Part shown: piece after piece, positions 1-7,648 of the stretch
How positions within the stretch are numbered: position 1 is the stretch's first letter
Layout of the letters: every line of letters begins with the position of its first letter
Assembly (NCBI RefSeq): GCF_000265365.1
Contig: NC_018011.1
Location: 1,674,001-1,738,000, forward strand
From: Alistipes finegoldii DSM 17242
GTDB taxonomy: Bacteria > Bacteroidota > Bacteroidia > Bacteroidales > Rikenellaceae
Reading direction: 5' to 3'
Length of the DNA: 64,000 bases
Notes under the pieces: model-generated
Databases searched by the model: none
Told to the model about the DNA's origin: nothing
The model's input: only the letters and a program-made list of their open reading frames with translations
Program-made: the position numbers and the translations under genes

Positions 1-582
1 CCGGTATTCTGGCAAACGCATCGTCCAGCATCTTCATGATCTGCATAAAGTTAGGGCGTTCAGCTATTTTATAGCTAATAATCTCCCGGTTATATAAGTC
101 CATAATCGGCGATAGATATAACTTTACGCCGCAAACCGAAAATTCCGTAAGGTCAGTAACCCACTTCTGATTCGGTTTTTCGGCTGCAAAGTCGCGTTGC
201 AGAAGATTGGGCGCTATCCGTCCGATCTGTCCTTTGTATGAACAGTATTTACGGAGCCTGACCTGACTTTTTATCCCGCAAATATTCATCAGCTTAAGTA
301 CGGTTTTGTGATTTATCGCATATCCGATCTTATTCATTTCAACGGTAATGCGCCGATAACCATAACGCCCCTTATGTTCGTGATATAACCTTATAATACT
401 CTCTTTTTCGCGAGCATATTTATCGGGTTGTTTTGATTTTCTGAAGTGATAATAAAATGTGCTTCGCGCCATCCCTGCGGCTTTGAGCAATACTGAAAGC
501 CGGCACTGCGGCCTTAGTCCTTCGATGGCTTGGGCTCTTTCCCGCTCTCGCGGACAATGCGCTCCTCGACTAAGGCCTGCAA
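1..582 (-). CDS. IS3-family transposase OrfB, DDE integrase core (partial, C-terminus off window)
   Basis: The -1 frame relative to OrfA is open from the slippery run to the window edge. It encodes ERAQAIEGLRPQ, then RSTFYYH, then the HTH-21-like stretch GRYGYRRITVEM, and then the start of the rve core with WVTDLTEF. The Asp in that motif is the expected first acidic residue of the DDE triad; the other two would lie beyond position 1. OrfB is normally made as an OrfAB fusion by ribosomal frameshifting, so no strong start of its own is expected. The piece seen shows no stop or disruption, so the element could be active. Confidence 0.88.
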
Positions 583-1038
583 TTTTTTTAAGTAAGCATT
601 CTCGGCACGAAGATACTCCAGTTCCTTAAGCAACTCTTCGTGCGGAGTCGTTTTGAGTTTGACTTTTTTAGTCTTCGATTTACTCATGGCCGGCCTCCTT
701 CTTTGCGGTTTACGCCGCAGGCCTTCAGCACCTTGGTTTTGATAGAGCCGCTCCCATTGACGAATAACAAAAGGGCCCGGAATGCCGAAATGCACTGCTG
801 TCTCCAGCAAAGATAGATGATTTTGGTGCATATGCTTCAAAACTGACAACTTAAATTCTGCACTGTAGCTACCGTGGCGCAGCTTAAGGCCGGCAAGGCC
901 ATGGCGCTCGAATAATGTTACCCACAAGTGAACTTGCGAGCGGCCACAGCCCAAGTGACATCCGGCTTCCCTAACCGAAAGTCCGCCTTCGAGTACCAGT
1001 TTTACGGCCTTTAAACGAATCTCATAATTATATTTCAT
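514..1038 (-). CDS. IS3-family transposase OrfA (HTH protein)
   Basis: This 174-residue protein has two helix-turn-helix repeats (about residues 1-55 and 58-110, the first with SVREAGCHLGCGRSQVHLW). A basic hinge with RRKPQRRRP follows, then a short leucine-rich coiled coil (LLKELEYLRAENAYLKKLQ). That is the OrfA layout of IS150-like elements. It binds the terminal repeats and feeds into OrfAB. The start at MKYNYEIR is preferred: the in-frame ATG eight codons upstream lies in the element's terminal repeat. The A7 slippery site lies near the C-terminal end of the reading frame. Confidence 0.88.
   Translation of the reverse strand: MKYNYEIRLKAVKLVLEGGLSVREAGCHLGCGRSQVHLWVTLFERHGLAGLKLRHGSYSAEFKLSVLKHMHQNHLSLLETAVHFGIPGPFVIRQWERLYQNQGAEGLRRKPQRRRPAMSKSKTKKVKLKTTPHEELLKELEYLRAENAYLKKLQALVEERIVRESGKEPKPSKD
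583..589 (-). promoter_or_regulatory. A AAA AAA slippery heptamer for -1 frameshifting (OrfA to OrfAB)
   Basis: On the minus strand OrfA reads TTA AAA AAA TTG, so the heptamer sits in the correct X XXY YYZ phase. The -1 frame stays open from here into OrfB while the zero frame ends about 70 nt later. Programmed -1 frameshifting at A-rich heptamers is the known way IS3 elements make the fused transposase. No downstream stimulatory stem was worked out. Confidence 0.75.
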
Positions 1039-1080
1039 AAAAAACACCCCAAAAGTGTCCAACTTTTGGGGTGCAGTACA

Positions 1081-1445
1081 CTTTCCCGTCCGATTTTCAC
1101 CCTTGAAGGGACTGGCAGTCAGCGGAACAGCCCCTGCCGCCGCGGATGCCGCCTTACACCCGCAAGTGCGCCTTCGTGCAAAATCCCCGCAGGCGTTTCA
1201 TAATGCCTTCGGTTGATTTCAACACTGATCGCCGTATCGGCAATGCCTTTGATCTGTCGCTGTTAGCCGGCGAATTTCTCCGCAAATGGCTGTTCCGGCG
1301 CTGTTTTGGACTTTGATATTCCCGATAAACGAATGAATTCGAGTCCCGCCTCGGTATTCCATCGCCGAGTGAGGAGCGGATTGTACGGCCGACTGCGGGG
1401 ATGTGCAATGACAAGCAAATGAATGTCTTATGCAATATGCAGCAA
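1081..1445. other. Non-coding stretch between the IS element and folE
   Basis: I see no convincing gene here. A 93-codon open frame on the minus strand has no recognisable domain and an arginine-rich composition typical of chance frames. Nothing repeats the IS end, and no tRNA-like fold is apparent. Confidence 0.5.
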
Positions 1446-1497
1446 ACAGTAGAGGTTACGGTTGGAGAACCGTAACCTCTACTGTCGTTGCTTTTTT
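1446..1497. terminator. Perfect 18-bp hairpin with T-run on the plus side
   Basis: ACAGTAGAGGTTACGGTT is followed by GGAG and then its exact reverse complement, an 18-bp stem with a 4-nt loop. The plus strand continues with CGTTGCTTTTTT. The minus strand, where folE ends about 50 nt earlier, has no T-run after the stem. It probably ends the HAD-rdgB-folE transcript or shields the region from read-through on the plus strand. The hairpin is certain; the direction of use is not. Confidence 0.6.
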
Positions 1498-1549
1498 CGT
1501 TAGTGCCGCCCGATGCCGCGGGGATTTTTATTCCATCCGGTGCTGAATC

Positions 1550-2158
1550 CTACCGGTATTTGTGCGATATGAGGGTCATGAACTCCTCGCGCGTGCGGTG
1601 GTCCGAGAGGAAAATGCCCGTGAACGCCGACGTGGTCGTCGCCGACTGCTGTTTTTCGATGCCGCGCATCTGCATGCACATGTGGCTGGCCTCGATCACC
1701 ACGGCCACGCCCATCGGGTTGAGCGCCTCCTGTATGCAGTCGCGGATCTGCACCGTCAGCCGCTCCTGCACCTGCAGGCGGCGGGCGTAGCACTCCACGA
1801 CGCGGGCGATTTTGGAAAGTCCCGTGATGTGTCCGTTGGGGATGTAGGCGACGTGCGCCTTGCCGTAAAACGGCAGCATATGGTGTTCGCAGAGCGAGTA
1901 CAGCTCGATGTCCTTCACGAGCACCATCTGTTTGTACTCTTCGCGGAACGTCGCGGAGCGGATGATTTCGAGCGGATTCTCTTCGTATCCCTTCGTCAGG
2001 AACGCCATCGCCTTGGCGACGCGTTCGGGGGTTTTCAGAAGTCCTTCGCGCGAAGGGTCCTCCCCCAGCAGCCGCAGGATTTCGGCGTAATGGAGCTTCA
2101 GCGCCTCGATGGTCCGGGCGTCGAAACGTTCCTCTTTGTTGTAAGTTCTCTCTTCCAT
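1550..2158 (-). CDS. folE: GTP cyclohydrolase I
   Basis: A cytoplasmic enzyme of 202 residues that turns GTP into 7,8-dihydroneopterin triphosphate, the first step to tetrahydrofolate and related pterins. The core signatures are present: LYSLCEHHMLPFYGKAHVAY (zinc Cys and His residues), GLSKIARVVE, RLQVQERLT, and HMCMQMRG with the second zinc Cys. Length is normal for the type IA enzyme. It is the last gene of a minus-strand group with the RdgB and HAD genes, about 80 nt after rdgB. Grouping nucleotide metabolism with pool cleaning is sensible, though no direct link is shown. Confidence is high. Confidence 0.97.
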   Translation of the reverse strand: MEERTYNKEERFDARTIEALKLHYAEILRLLGEDPSREGLLKTPERVAKAMAFLTKGYEENPLEIIRSATFREEYKQMVLVKDIELYSLCEHHMLPFYGKAHVAYIPNGHITGLSKIARVVECYARRLQVQERLTVQIRDCIQEALNPMGVAVVIEASHMCMQMRGIEKQQSATTTSAFTGIFLSDHRTREEFMTLISHKYR

Positions 2159-2239
2159 TGGAGGGCAAAGATAGATAAAGTAGCGTGCAAAAGCAAGCGT
2201 GCATTTTTTCGGACCGCGTCCGTGTGCCGTAAAGAGGCC

Positions 2240-2845
2240 CTATTTCCCGGCGGAATGCAAATAGGCCGCGAGTTTGCGTACGGCGCGGGCGCGGTGCGAA
2301 ACCTCGTTTTTCTCTTCGGTGGACATCTGGGCGAAGGTCTTGTCGTATCCGTCGGGTATGAACAGCGGATCGTACCCGAAGCCTTCGTGCCCCTCTTCGC
2401 GGTCGATGATGCGCCCTTCGACCACACCTTCGAAAAGGTGTTCTTCGCCGTTGAGGATCAGCGAAATGACCGTTCTGAACTGCGCCCGGCGGTCGGTCGC
2501 TCCTTCGAGGTTTTTCAGCAGCAGGCGGTTGTTGGCCGCGAAATCGTGTCCGTCGGTGGCGTAACGGGCCGAATGCACGCCCGGAGCGCCGCCCAGCGCC
2601 TTCACTTCGAGTCCGGTATCGTCGGCGAAGCAGTCGAGTCCCGTGCGGTCGTTGAGGTAATGCGCCTTCTGCGAAGCGTTGCCTTCGAGGGTCTGCTGCT
2701 CTTCGGGAATCTCCTCCGTGACGCCGCATTCGCGGGGCGTCACCAGCCGGAAGCCGGGACCCAGCACGGCCTGCACCTCCATGAGTTTATGCGCGTTATT
2801 CGTAGCGAAGAGGATATTCACTGCGTCTGTTTCGGATTGTGACAT
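2240..2845 (-). CDS. rdgB: RdgB/HAM1 family non-canonical purine NTP pyrophosphatase
   Basis: The 201-residue product hydrolyses dITP, ITP and XTP to monophosphates and keeps deaminated purines out of DNA and RNA. Family motifs are clear: ILFATNNAHKLMEV at the N-terminus (phosphate-binding SxNxxK-like segment), DCFADDTGLEVKALGGAPGVHSARYA in the middle, and GFGYDPLFIP plus SHRARAVRKL at the C-terminus. A start 45 nt upstream (MTGKRTQ) overlaps the HAD stop as ATGA and has a GGAGG in front, so translational coupling from that start is possible. The shorter start fits the family length better. Confidence 0.95.
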   Translation of the reverse strand: MSQSETDAVNILFATNNAHKLMEVQAVLGPGFRLVTPRECGVTEEIPEEQQTLEGNASQKAHYLNDRTGLDCFADDTGLEVKALGGAPGVHSARYATDGHDFAANNRLLLKNLEGATDRRAQFRTVISLILNGEEHLFEGVVEGRIIDREEGHEGFGYDPLFIPDGYDKTFAQMSTEEKNEVSHRARAVRKLAAYLHSAGK

Positions 2846-2886
2846 ATTTGTTGTGTCGGATGGTTGTATCTGCGTTCGCTTCCCGG

Positions 2887-3726
2887 TCATTTTACGACCT
2901 CCAGCTTTTCGAGTTTGTCGTCGAGGTCGATCTTGTCGATGATGGTTTTGACCAGCACGTCCATGTCCGACCCTTCGGAGTAGTCGGCCGGGCAGACGTG
3001 GCTCACGCGGTTGTCGTGAATCAGCGAGGCCATCTCGCGCCGCGCCCCCTTCTGGTCGGGGTTGTAGACGGCGATGGAGTGGCCGCCGGAGTTCTTCACC
3101 AGCCGCATGCAGGGAATGTCGGTCGTTCCGTCGCCTACGTAAATCATGTGTTTGAACGGTATGGGGCGCTCGTTTTCGGGGATGTAGCGGTTCACCAGCT
3201 TGCTGTCGAAAACCGACTCGACGCCTTTGTTTATCTTGAAGATGAACTGCGTCTTGTTGGTGTAGTTGACCGCCACGGCGGGCCAGTAGGCGATGCCGTC
3301 CACGTCGTAGAGAAACGAGCAGGCGTATATTTTCCGGAATTCGTGGGCGATCTCCGTGCCTTCGATGATCTCCTTCATGCCCGACGAATTGATGTAGTGC
3401 AGAATCCGGATGCCGCGTGCGGCCCCGTAGGCGTTTATCCGCTCGAACCACTCCCTGACGCCTTTGTAAAGCGTCACGCGGCGGCCCGACTCCTGAAAGG
3501 CTTCGCGCCGCAGTGACAGTCCTTTCGATTTGGCCTCCTGAAGCATGCGCGCCATGTAGGTCAGGACCATGTCGGCGTCCTGCTCCTCGGCCAGCGTGTT
3601 GGCTTCGGTCCAGAACTCCTTGTTGCTTTTGCCTACGGCGGGGATGAAGTCGTACTCCTGCATGTTGCCGGGGGCGAGCGTGCCGTCGAAATCGTAAATC
3701 AGGGCGATGTTGAATCGGTAATCCAT
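2887..3726 (-). CDS. HAD-superfamily hydrolase (putative phosphatase)
   Basis: Cytoplasmic protein of 279 residues with the four HAD motifs: DFDGTLAPG (nucleophile Asp), INSSG (motif II), a Lys in the KTQF/KINK stretch (motif III), and YVGDGTTDIPC (motif IV metal Asp pair). The cap inserted after motif I is helical and large. The substrate cannot be read from sequence. The start at MDYRFN is chosen because the ATG eight codons upstream overlaps the -7 promoter element and lies in front of the predicted transcription start. The stop overlaps an in-frame ATG of rdgB, so the two are probably co-translated. Confidence 0.88.
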   Translation of the reverse strand: MDYRFNIALIYDFDGTLAPGNMQEYDFIPAVGKSNKEFWTEANTLAEEQDADMVLTYMARMLQEAKSKGLSLRREAFQESGRRVTLYKGVREWFERINAYGAARGIRILHYINSSGMKEIIEGTEIAHEFRKIYACSFLYDVDGIAYWPAVAVNYTNKTQFIFKINKGVESVFDSKLVNRYIPENERPIPFKHMIYVGDGTTDIPCMRLVKNSGGHSIAVYNPDQKGARREMASLIHDNRVSHVCPADYSEGSDMDVLVKTIIDKIDLDDKLEKLEVVK

Positions 3727-3747
3727 TCTTCGGGGTGTTTTGAATTT

Positions 3748-3779
3748 CAAATATACCTATTTTTCACTACTTTTGCAAA
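3748..3779 (-). promoter_or_regulatory. Bacteroidetes promoter for the HAD-rdgB-folE operon
   Basis: The minus strand has TTTG (3779-3776), 20 nt, then TATATTTG (3755-3748), which matches the Bacteroidetes sigma-ABfr consensus TTTG-N19-21-TAnnTTTG. The predicted start falls about 15 nt before the HAD ATG. The region overlaps the promoter of the divergent nitroreductase. Confidence 0.75.
3768..3775 (+). promoter_or_regulatory. -7 element TACTTTTG for the nitroreductase
   Basis: TACTTTTG matches TAnnTTTG and lies 28 nt before the nitroreductase ATG. The nearest upstream TTTG is about 25 nt away, longer than the usual 19-21. The element sits between the -33 and -7 boxes of the opposing promoter, so the two polymerases should compete. 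Confidence 0.55.
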
Positions 3780-3803
3780 AGCGAGACCGAAAAGACAAAA
3801 CAA

Positions 3804-4331
3804 ATGGAATTCAAAGAGTTGATCGAAAAACGCCGCAGCATCCGAAAATTCTCGGACCGGGCGGTGCCGCGCGAGACGGTGGACCGCATCCTGCGCGAGA
3901 CCCTTACGGCGCCTTCGGCGCGCAACACCCGGACCACGCGTCTCATGGTGGTGGACGATCCGGCCTTGGTGGCCCGCATGGCCGAAATGCGCGATTACGG
4001 GTCGGCGTTCATGAAGGGTGCGCCGCTGGCTTTCGTCGTGCTGGGCGATACTTCGAAAAGCGATCTCTGGCGCGAAAACGCCGCGATTTCGGCCACGCTG
4101 CTGCAGCTCGCCTGCGTGGACGAGGGACTCGGCTCCTGCTGGGTGCATATCAACGGCCGGCCGCGCCGCAAGGATGAACCCGACGGGCAGAGCGCGGCCG
4201 ATTACCTGCGCAGTTTCCTGCCCGTCCCGGCGGACTGCGAACCCCTCTGCGCCATTGCGGCCGGCTACTCCGACTTCACGCCCGCTCCCCTGCCCGACGC
4301 GGACGACGCGGCGCGGATCATCCGCCTTTAA
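3804..4331 (+). CDS. Nitroreductase family flavoprotein
   Basis: A 175-residue NAD(P)H-dependent, FMN-binding oxidoreductase, cytoplasmic. RRSIRKFSD near the N-terminus is the usual FMN phosphate and ribityl contact. APSARNTR and the GLGSCWVHINGR segment near residue 115 complete the family pattern. It is of the short NADH-oxidase-like type, usually a homodimer. The natural substrate (nitroaromatic, quinone or flavin) cannot be told. It stands alone between a divergent HAD operon and a convergent histidine kinase. Confidence 0.9.
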   Translation: MEFKELIEKRRSIRKFSDRAVPRETVDRILRETLTAPSARNTRTTRLMVVDDPALVARMAEMRDYGSAFMKGAPLAFVVLGDTSKSDLWRENAAISATLLQLACVDEGLGSCWVHINGRPRRKDEPDGQSAADYLRSFLPVPADCEPLCAIAAGYSDFTPAPLPDADDAARIIRL

Positions 4332-4344
4332 ACAGTTTTTCCGG

Positions 4345-7300
4345 CTACAGCAGAACCACGTGTTTGCGCAGCATGTCGACGATCTGCGTCCGCAACTGCA
4401 GGGCGTTGATCGGCTTGGCCATGTAGCCGTCGAATCCGCTCTGGAGCACCTTCTGTTCGTCGGAAGCGAATGCGAACGCCGTCACGGCGATGATCGGGAC
4501 GCTCTCTGACAGTTTGCGTATTTCGGCCGTGGCCTCGTAACCATTCATCACGGGCATGTTGATATCCATCAATACGAGATGCGGACGGCGCTGCCGGTAT
4601 ATTTCGACCGTTTCCAACCCGTTCCATGCGTGCAGAAGCGTGTATTCTTTGCGCAGGATCGATTCGAACAGCCGGTAGTTGCTGTCATTGTCCTCGGCGA
4701 TCAGAATCACCAGTTTGTCCTTTTCGACCGAGATGACGGGATATTGCTCCTCCGTCCTTTGCGCCGCGGCCTTTCCCGGAACATAGGGCAGGATAAACCA
4801 GAATTTTGATCCTTTGCCCTCTTCGGATTCCACGCCGATACGTCCGCCCAGATGTTCGACGATCATCTTGCAGATCGACAGACCGAGTCCCGTGCCCTGC
4901 TTGAAGGTGTTGAGTTTGACGAAGCGTTCGAAAACCTGTTCCGTTTTGTCTGCGGGGATTCCGCTACCGGTGTCCGAGACCCAGAAATAGAGTTCTCTGC
5001 CGCGCATTTCGTATCCGAACCGGATGCTGCCCGTCTGCGTGAACTTCGCGGCGTTGGTCAGCAGGTTGATGATCACCTGCGAGAGCCGGTTGCGGTCGGT
5101 GCAGACGGAGCATTGTTCGTATTTCTGCTCGAAGAGCAGTTCGACGCCCTCCCGGACCTTCATGCGGATGACATTCTCCTTCTCCCGCATCAGTTCGTTC
5201 AGGTCGAAGTCCGTGTGGATGAAGTCGAGCGTCCCCGCCTCGATTTTCGAGAGGTCGAGGATGTCGCCGATGAGCTGCAGCAGCAGGGCGTTGTTGTTTT
5301 CGATGATCGAGACGTATTCCTGCTTCTCCTGCTCCTCTTCGGTCGAGGCCAGAATGCCCGAAAATCCGACGATGGCGTTGAGCGGCGTGCGTATCTCGTG
5401 GCTCATGTTGGCCAGAAACGCCGTTTTCAGGCGGTTCGACTCTTCGGCGCGGTCGCGGGCCGAGAGGAGTTCCTGCTCCATGCGTTTGCGTTCGGTGATG
5501 ACCTGCGACGTTCCGACGAGCGTCTTGGGCCGTCCCTGCGCGTCGAACGACTCCACGGCGGCCAGCGCTTCGACCCATTCCATGTGCCAGTGTCCGCTTT
5601 CGTTGGAGATCACGCGGTACTCTTCGCAGACCTTGTCCGTACGGCCGGCTATCAGGTCGTCGTAGGCCTGCCGTATGCGGTCGCGGTCCTCCTTGTGTAT
5701 CTTCGAGAAATAGCATTCGTCGCTTACCGAAAGCGAAGCTTCGTTCTGCAGGATCGCCTCTCCGGAGGCGGCTTTGACCGGTTTGTTGATGTCGCAGAGG
5801 ATGGTGCGGTTGTTCAGGTCGCATTTCCACGGAACGATGTTGGCCACGTCGAGCGCCAGCGAGAGCTTGTGGTTGATCGAGTCCAGTTTCTGCTGCGCCT
5901 TGTGCAGCGCGGTGCCGTCCAGACAGAAGATGTCGATGTGGTCGGTCAGGTACGAGCGGCTCAGAATCACTTCGAAAAAGATGTCCAGCGGTTTGTAGTA
6001 GAAGGGATAGGTGACGGTCCGGTTTTCCGTCAGGACGATGTTCACGAGCCGCAGGAACTCGGAGAACGAATCGGCGAAAAGTTCGCTCCCCCGTTTGCCG
6101 ACGACCTGATTCCGGGGCAGGAACGTCCGTTCGAAGTAGGCGTTTATGTCGCTGAATTCCGTATCGGCGGGATAGTGTTTCTCGTCGAATATGACCCGTT
6201 CCTGAATGTAGATGATCGGCATCCGGTTGAACAGGTTCGCATATTTTATCTGGCTTTCCGATTCCCGTCGGCGGGCCGCTTCGACCTTTCGCATGACGCG
6301 GATGCGCCATTGCTGGAAGAGGATGAACAGCAGGAAGAAACCGCCGCATAGGATGATCGCCGTTCTGTTCCGCTCCGCGAATGTCTCCGGTTTGTCGATG
6401 AATACCGAATCCGGGGGACATATTTCGGGTGAAATCTTGTTGCGCAGCATCGCCGGATAGTTGAACGTCGGGTGTGCGTCGGTCGGGGTGTAGAACGGAA
6501 TGTCGCGCGGCTGGCGTCCCTCCAGAATGGTGTTGAACGTCTTGATGATCTGCCGGTTGTATACGCTCACGTCGTATGTGAATCCGCCTACCACGCCGCT
6601 GTTTTTCACCGAAGAGGGCCATAGTGCGAACAGCGGAGCCGTCGAACTTGCGATGATCTTGAAGGGATTGGCCGTTATCTCGGTATTGCCGGCGATATTT
6701 CTTGTGTAGTGCCACGAGGAAAAGAGCACGCCGGTATGCCGGGTGTCGGTGACGTTCAGCGAGTCGAGCAGCTGGTCCACGCTCATGTTCGAAGCCTTGT
6801 AGGAGGTGAACCGCATTCCCGGATAATCGGTGTCGAGCAGTTTCCTCAGCTCGTCTTCGTATTGCTGGTTGATATAACGGCCGTCGCGGACGAATACGAG
6901 GCGGTTCATCTCCGGAATCATGCGGCGCATCAGCTCGATGGTCTGTTCGAGGTAGATCGGGGCGTAGAGCAGTGTCAGATTGTATTCCCCGCTCAGCTCC
7001 CGGAGCGGAATGCGCTCGGAGTGCGGGATGGCCCGCTTGCTGACATAGTACTTGTCGGGGCCGATGAAATCCTCCTCGGCGCAGATGATCGACGGGATGC
7101 CTTTCCCCCACTCCTTTTCGGCGAAGTCCCGCATGATGAAGGCCGGGGCGCCGATGTATATCAGCATCCGGGGCGGATTCTTGCCGTATTCACGGGAGAG
7201 ATTCGTCCGGAAATTGTCCAGATCCGACTGCTGGTCCATCAGGAGCGTGTTCATATGCTCGACGTATACTTCGAGGTTTTCGATCTGCTCTATCCGGGCG

Positions 7301-7494
7301 GTGATGTCGGTGATTATCTCCCATCCCCACGAGGAAGATTCGTTGTAGCTGTTGATTATCAGTACGTAATCACGTTTGTCTCCCGGAGGGCTGCTGGTGG
7401 CGTTGGTGAAAGGATGAGCCAGCAGGCATCCGAAAATCATGACCCATAGCAACGCCTGAAGCGTCAGTCCGAACGGTTTTTTCAGTAAGTTCAT
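4345..7494 (-). CDS. Hybrid two-component sensor histidine kinase with periplasmic binding-protein-like sensor
   Basis: Inner-membrane sensor of 1049 residues. Residues 8-28 form an N-terminal membrane segment. Residues 40-375 are a periplasmic domain of the ABC-substrate-binding-like type (YVLIINSYNESSSWGWE, LIYIGAPAF, GVVGGFTYDVSVYNRQI). The second membrane helix is at about 378-397. Two PAS-like regions follow (about 420-530 and 540-670). The HisKA box FLANMSHEIRTPLN holds phospho-acceptor H699; the ATPase has N814, DTGSGIP and GTGLGLS. The C-terminal receiver has acidic ED pairs and D977 in LVLMDINMP. No DNA-binding domain is fused and no response regulator lies next to it, so the output partner is elsewhere. 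Ligand unknown. Confidence 0.93.
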   Translation of the reverse strand: MNLLKKPFGLTLQALLWVMIFGCLLAHPFTNATSSPPGDKRDYVLIINSYNESSSWGWEIITDITARIEQIENLEVYVEHMNTLLMDQQSDLDNFRTNLSREYGKNPPRMLIYIGAPAFIMRDFAEKEWGKGIPSIICAEEDFIGPDKYYVSKRAIPHSERIPLRELSGEYNLTLLYAPIYLEQTIELMRRMIPEMNRLVFVRDGRYINQQYEDELRKLLDTDYPGMRFTSYKASNMSVDQLLDSLNVTDTRHTGVLFSSWHYTRNIAGNTEITANPFKIIASSTAPLFALWPSSVKNSGVVGGFTYDVSVYNRQIIKTFNTILEGRQPRDIPFYTPTDAHPTFNYPAMLRNKISPEICPPDSVFIDKPETFAERNRTAIILCGGFFLLFILFQQWRIRVMRKVEAARRRESESQIKYANLFNRMPIIYIQERVIFDEKHYPADTEFSDINAYFERTFLPRNQVVGKRGSELFADSFSEFLRLVNIVLTENRTVTYPFYYKPLDIFFEVILSRSYLTDHIDIFCLDGTALHKAQQKLDSINHKLSLALDVANIVPWKCDLNNRTILCDINKPVKAASGEAILQNEASLSVSDECYFSKIHKEDRDRIRQAYDDLIAGRTDKVCEEYRVISNESGHWHMEWVEALAAVESFDAQGRPKTLVGTSQVITERKRMEQELLSARDRAEESNRLKTAFLANMSHEIRTPLNAIVGFSGILASTEEEQEKQEYVSIIENNNALLLQLIGDILDLSKIEAGTLDFIHTDFDLNELMREKENVIRMKVREGVELLFEQKYEQCSVCTDRNRLSQVIINLLTNAAKFTQTGSIRFGYEMRGRELYFWVSDTGSGIPADKTEQVFERFVKLNTFKQGTGLGLSICKMIVEHLGGRIGVESEEGKGSKFWFILPYVPGKAAAQRTEEQYPVISVEKDKLVILIAEDNDSNYRLFESILRKEYTLLHAWNGLETVEIYRQRRPHLVLMDINMPVMNGYEATAEIRKLSESVPIIAVTAFAFASDEQKVLQSGFDGYMAKPINALQLRTQIVDMLRKHVVLL

Positions 7495-7573
7495 GGTGTG
7501 GGACGGGTTCCGTGTGCCGAGCGCGGGGACCGGATGCGGAGATTAGGGGTGAGACGACGCAGGTTTTTAGTGA

Positions 7574-7638
7574 AAAGAGACGCAAAAAAAGAGGATCGGA
7601 GCCGTAAAGACCCGCCGTGCGGCGGGTCTTTACGGCTC
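7574..7638 (-). terminator. Strong intrinsic terminator after recJ
   Basis: A perfect 18-bp stem (GAGCCGTAAAGACCCGCC with a GTGC loop) is followed on the minus strand by TCCTCTTTTTTT. It lies just after the recJ stop and before the kinase start, so it closes the lipA-lipB-recJ transcript. Confidence 0.9.
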
Positions 7639-7648
7639 TCCGAATCAT

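Larger units (their letters stand above)
1..1080 (-). mobile_element. IS3-family insertion sequence (IS150-like group), right part
   Basis: The element enters from the left edge and ends at a terminus that reads TGTACTGCACCCC on the minus strand. TG...CA ends are usual for IS3-family elements. It carries an OrfA helix-turn-helix protein and an out-of-phase OrfB with a DDE-type integrase core. The other end lies outside the window, so full length, terminal inverted repeats and target duplication cannot be checked. The base composition is lower in GC than the neighbouring housekeeping genes, which fits acquired DNA. Family assignment is firm; the subgroup is inferred from the long two-HTH OrfA. 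Confidence 0.9.

Noticed and set aside
1154..1435. 93-codon open frame on the minus strand beside the IS element
   Set aside because: Arg/Ser-rich, no domain, no promoter, and it looks like a chance frame in GC-rich DNA.
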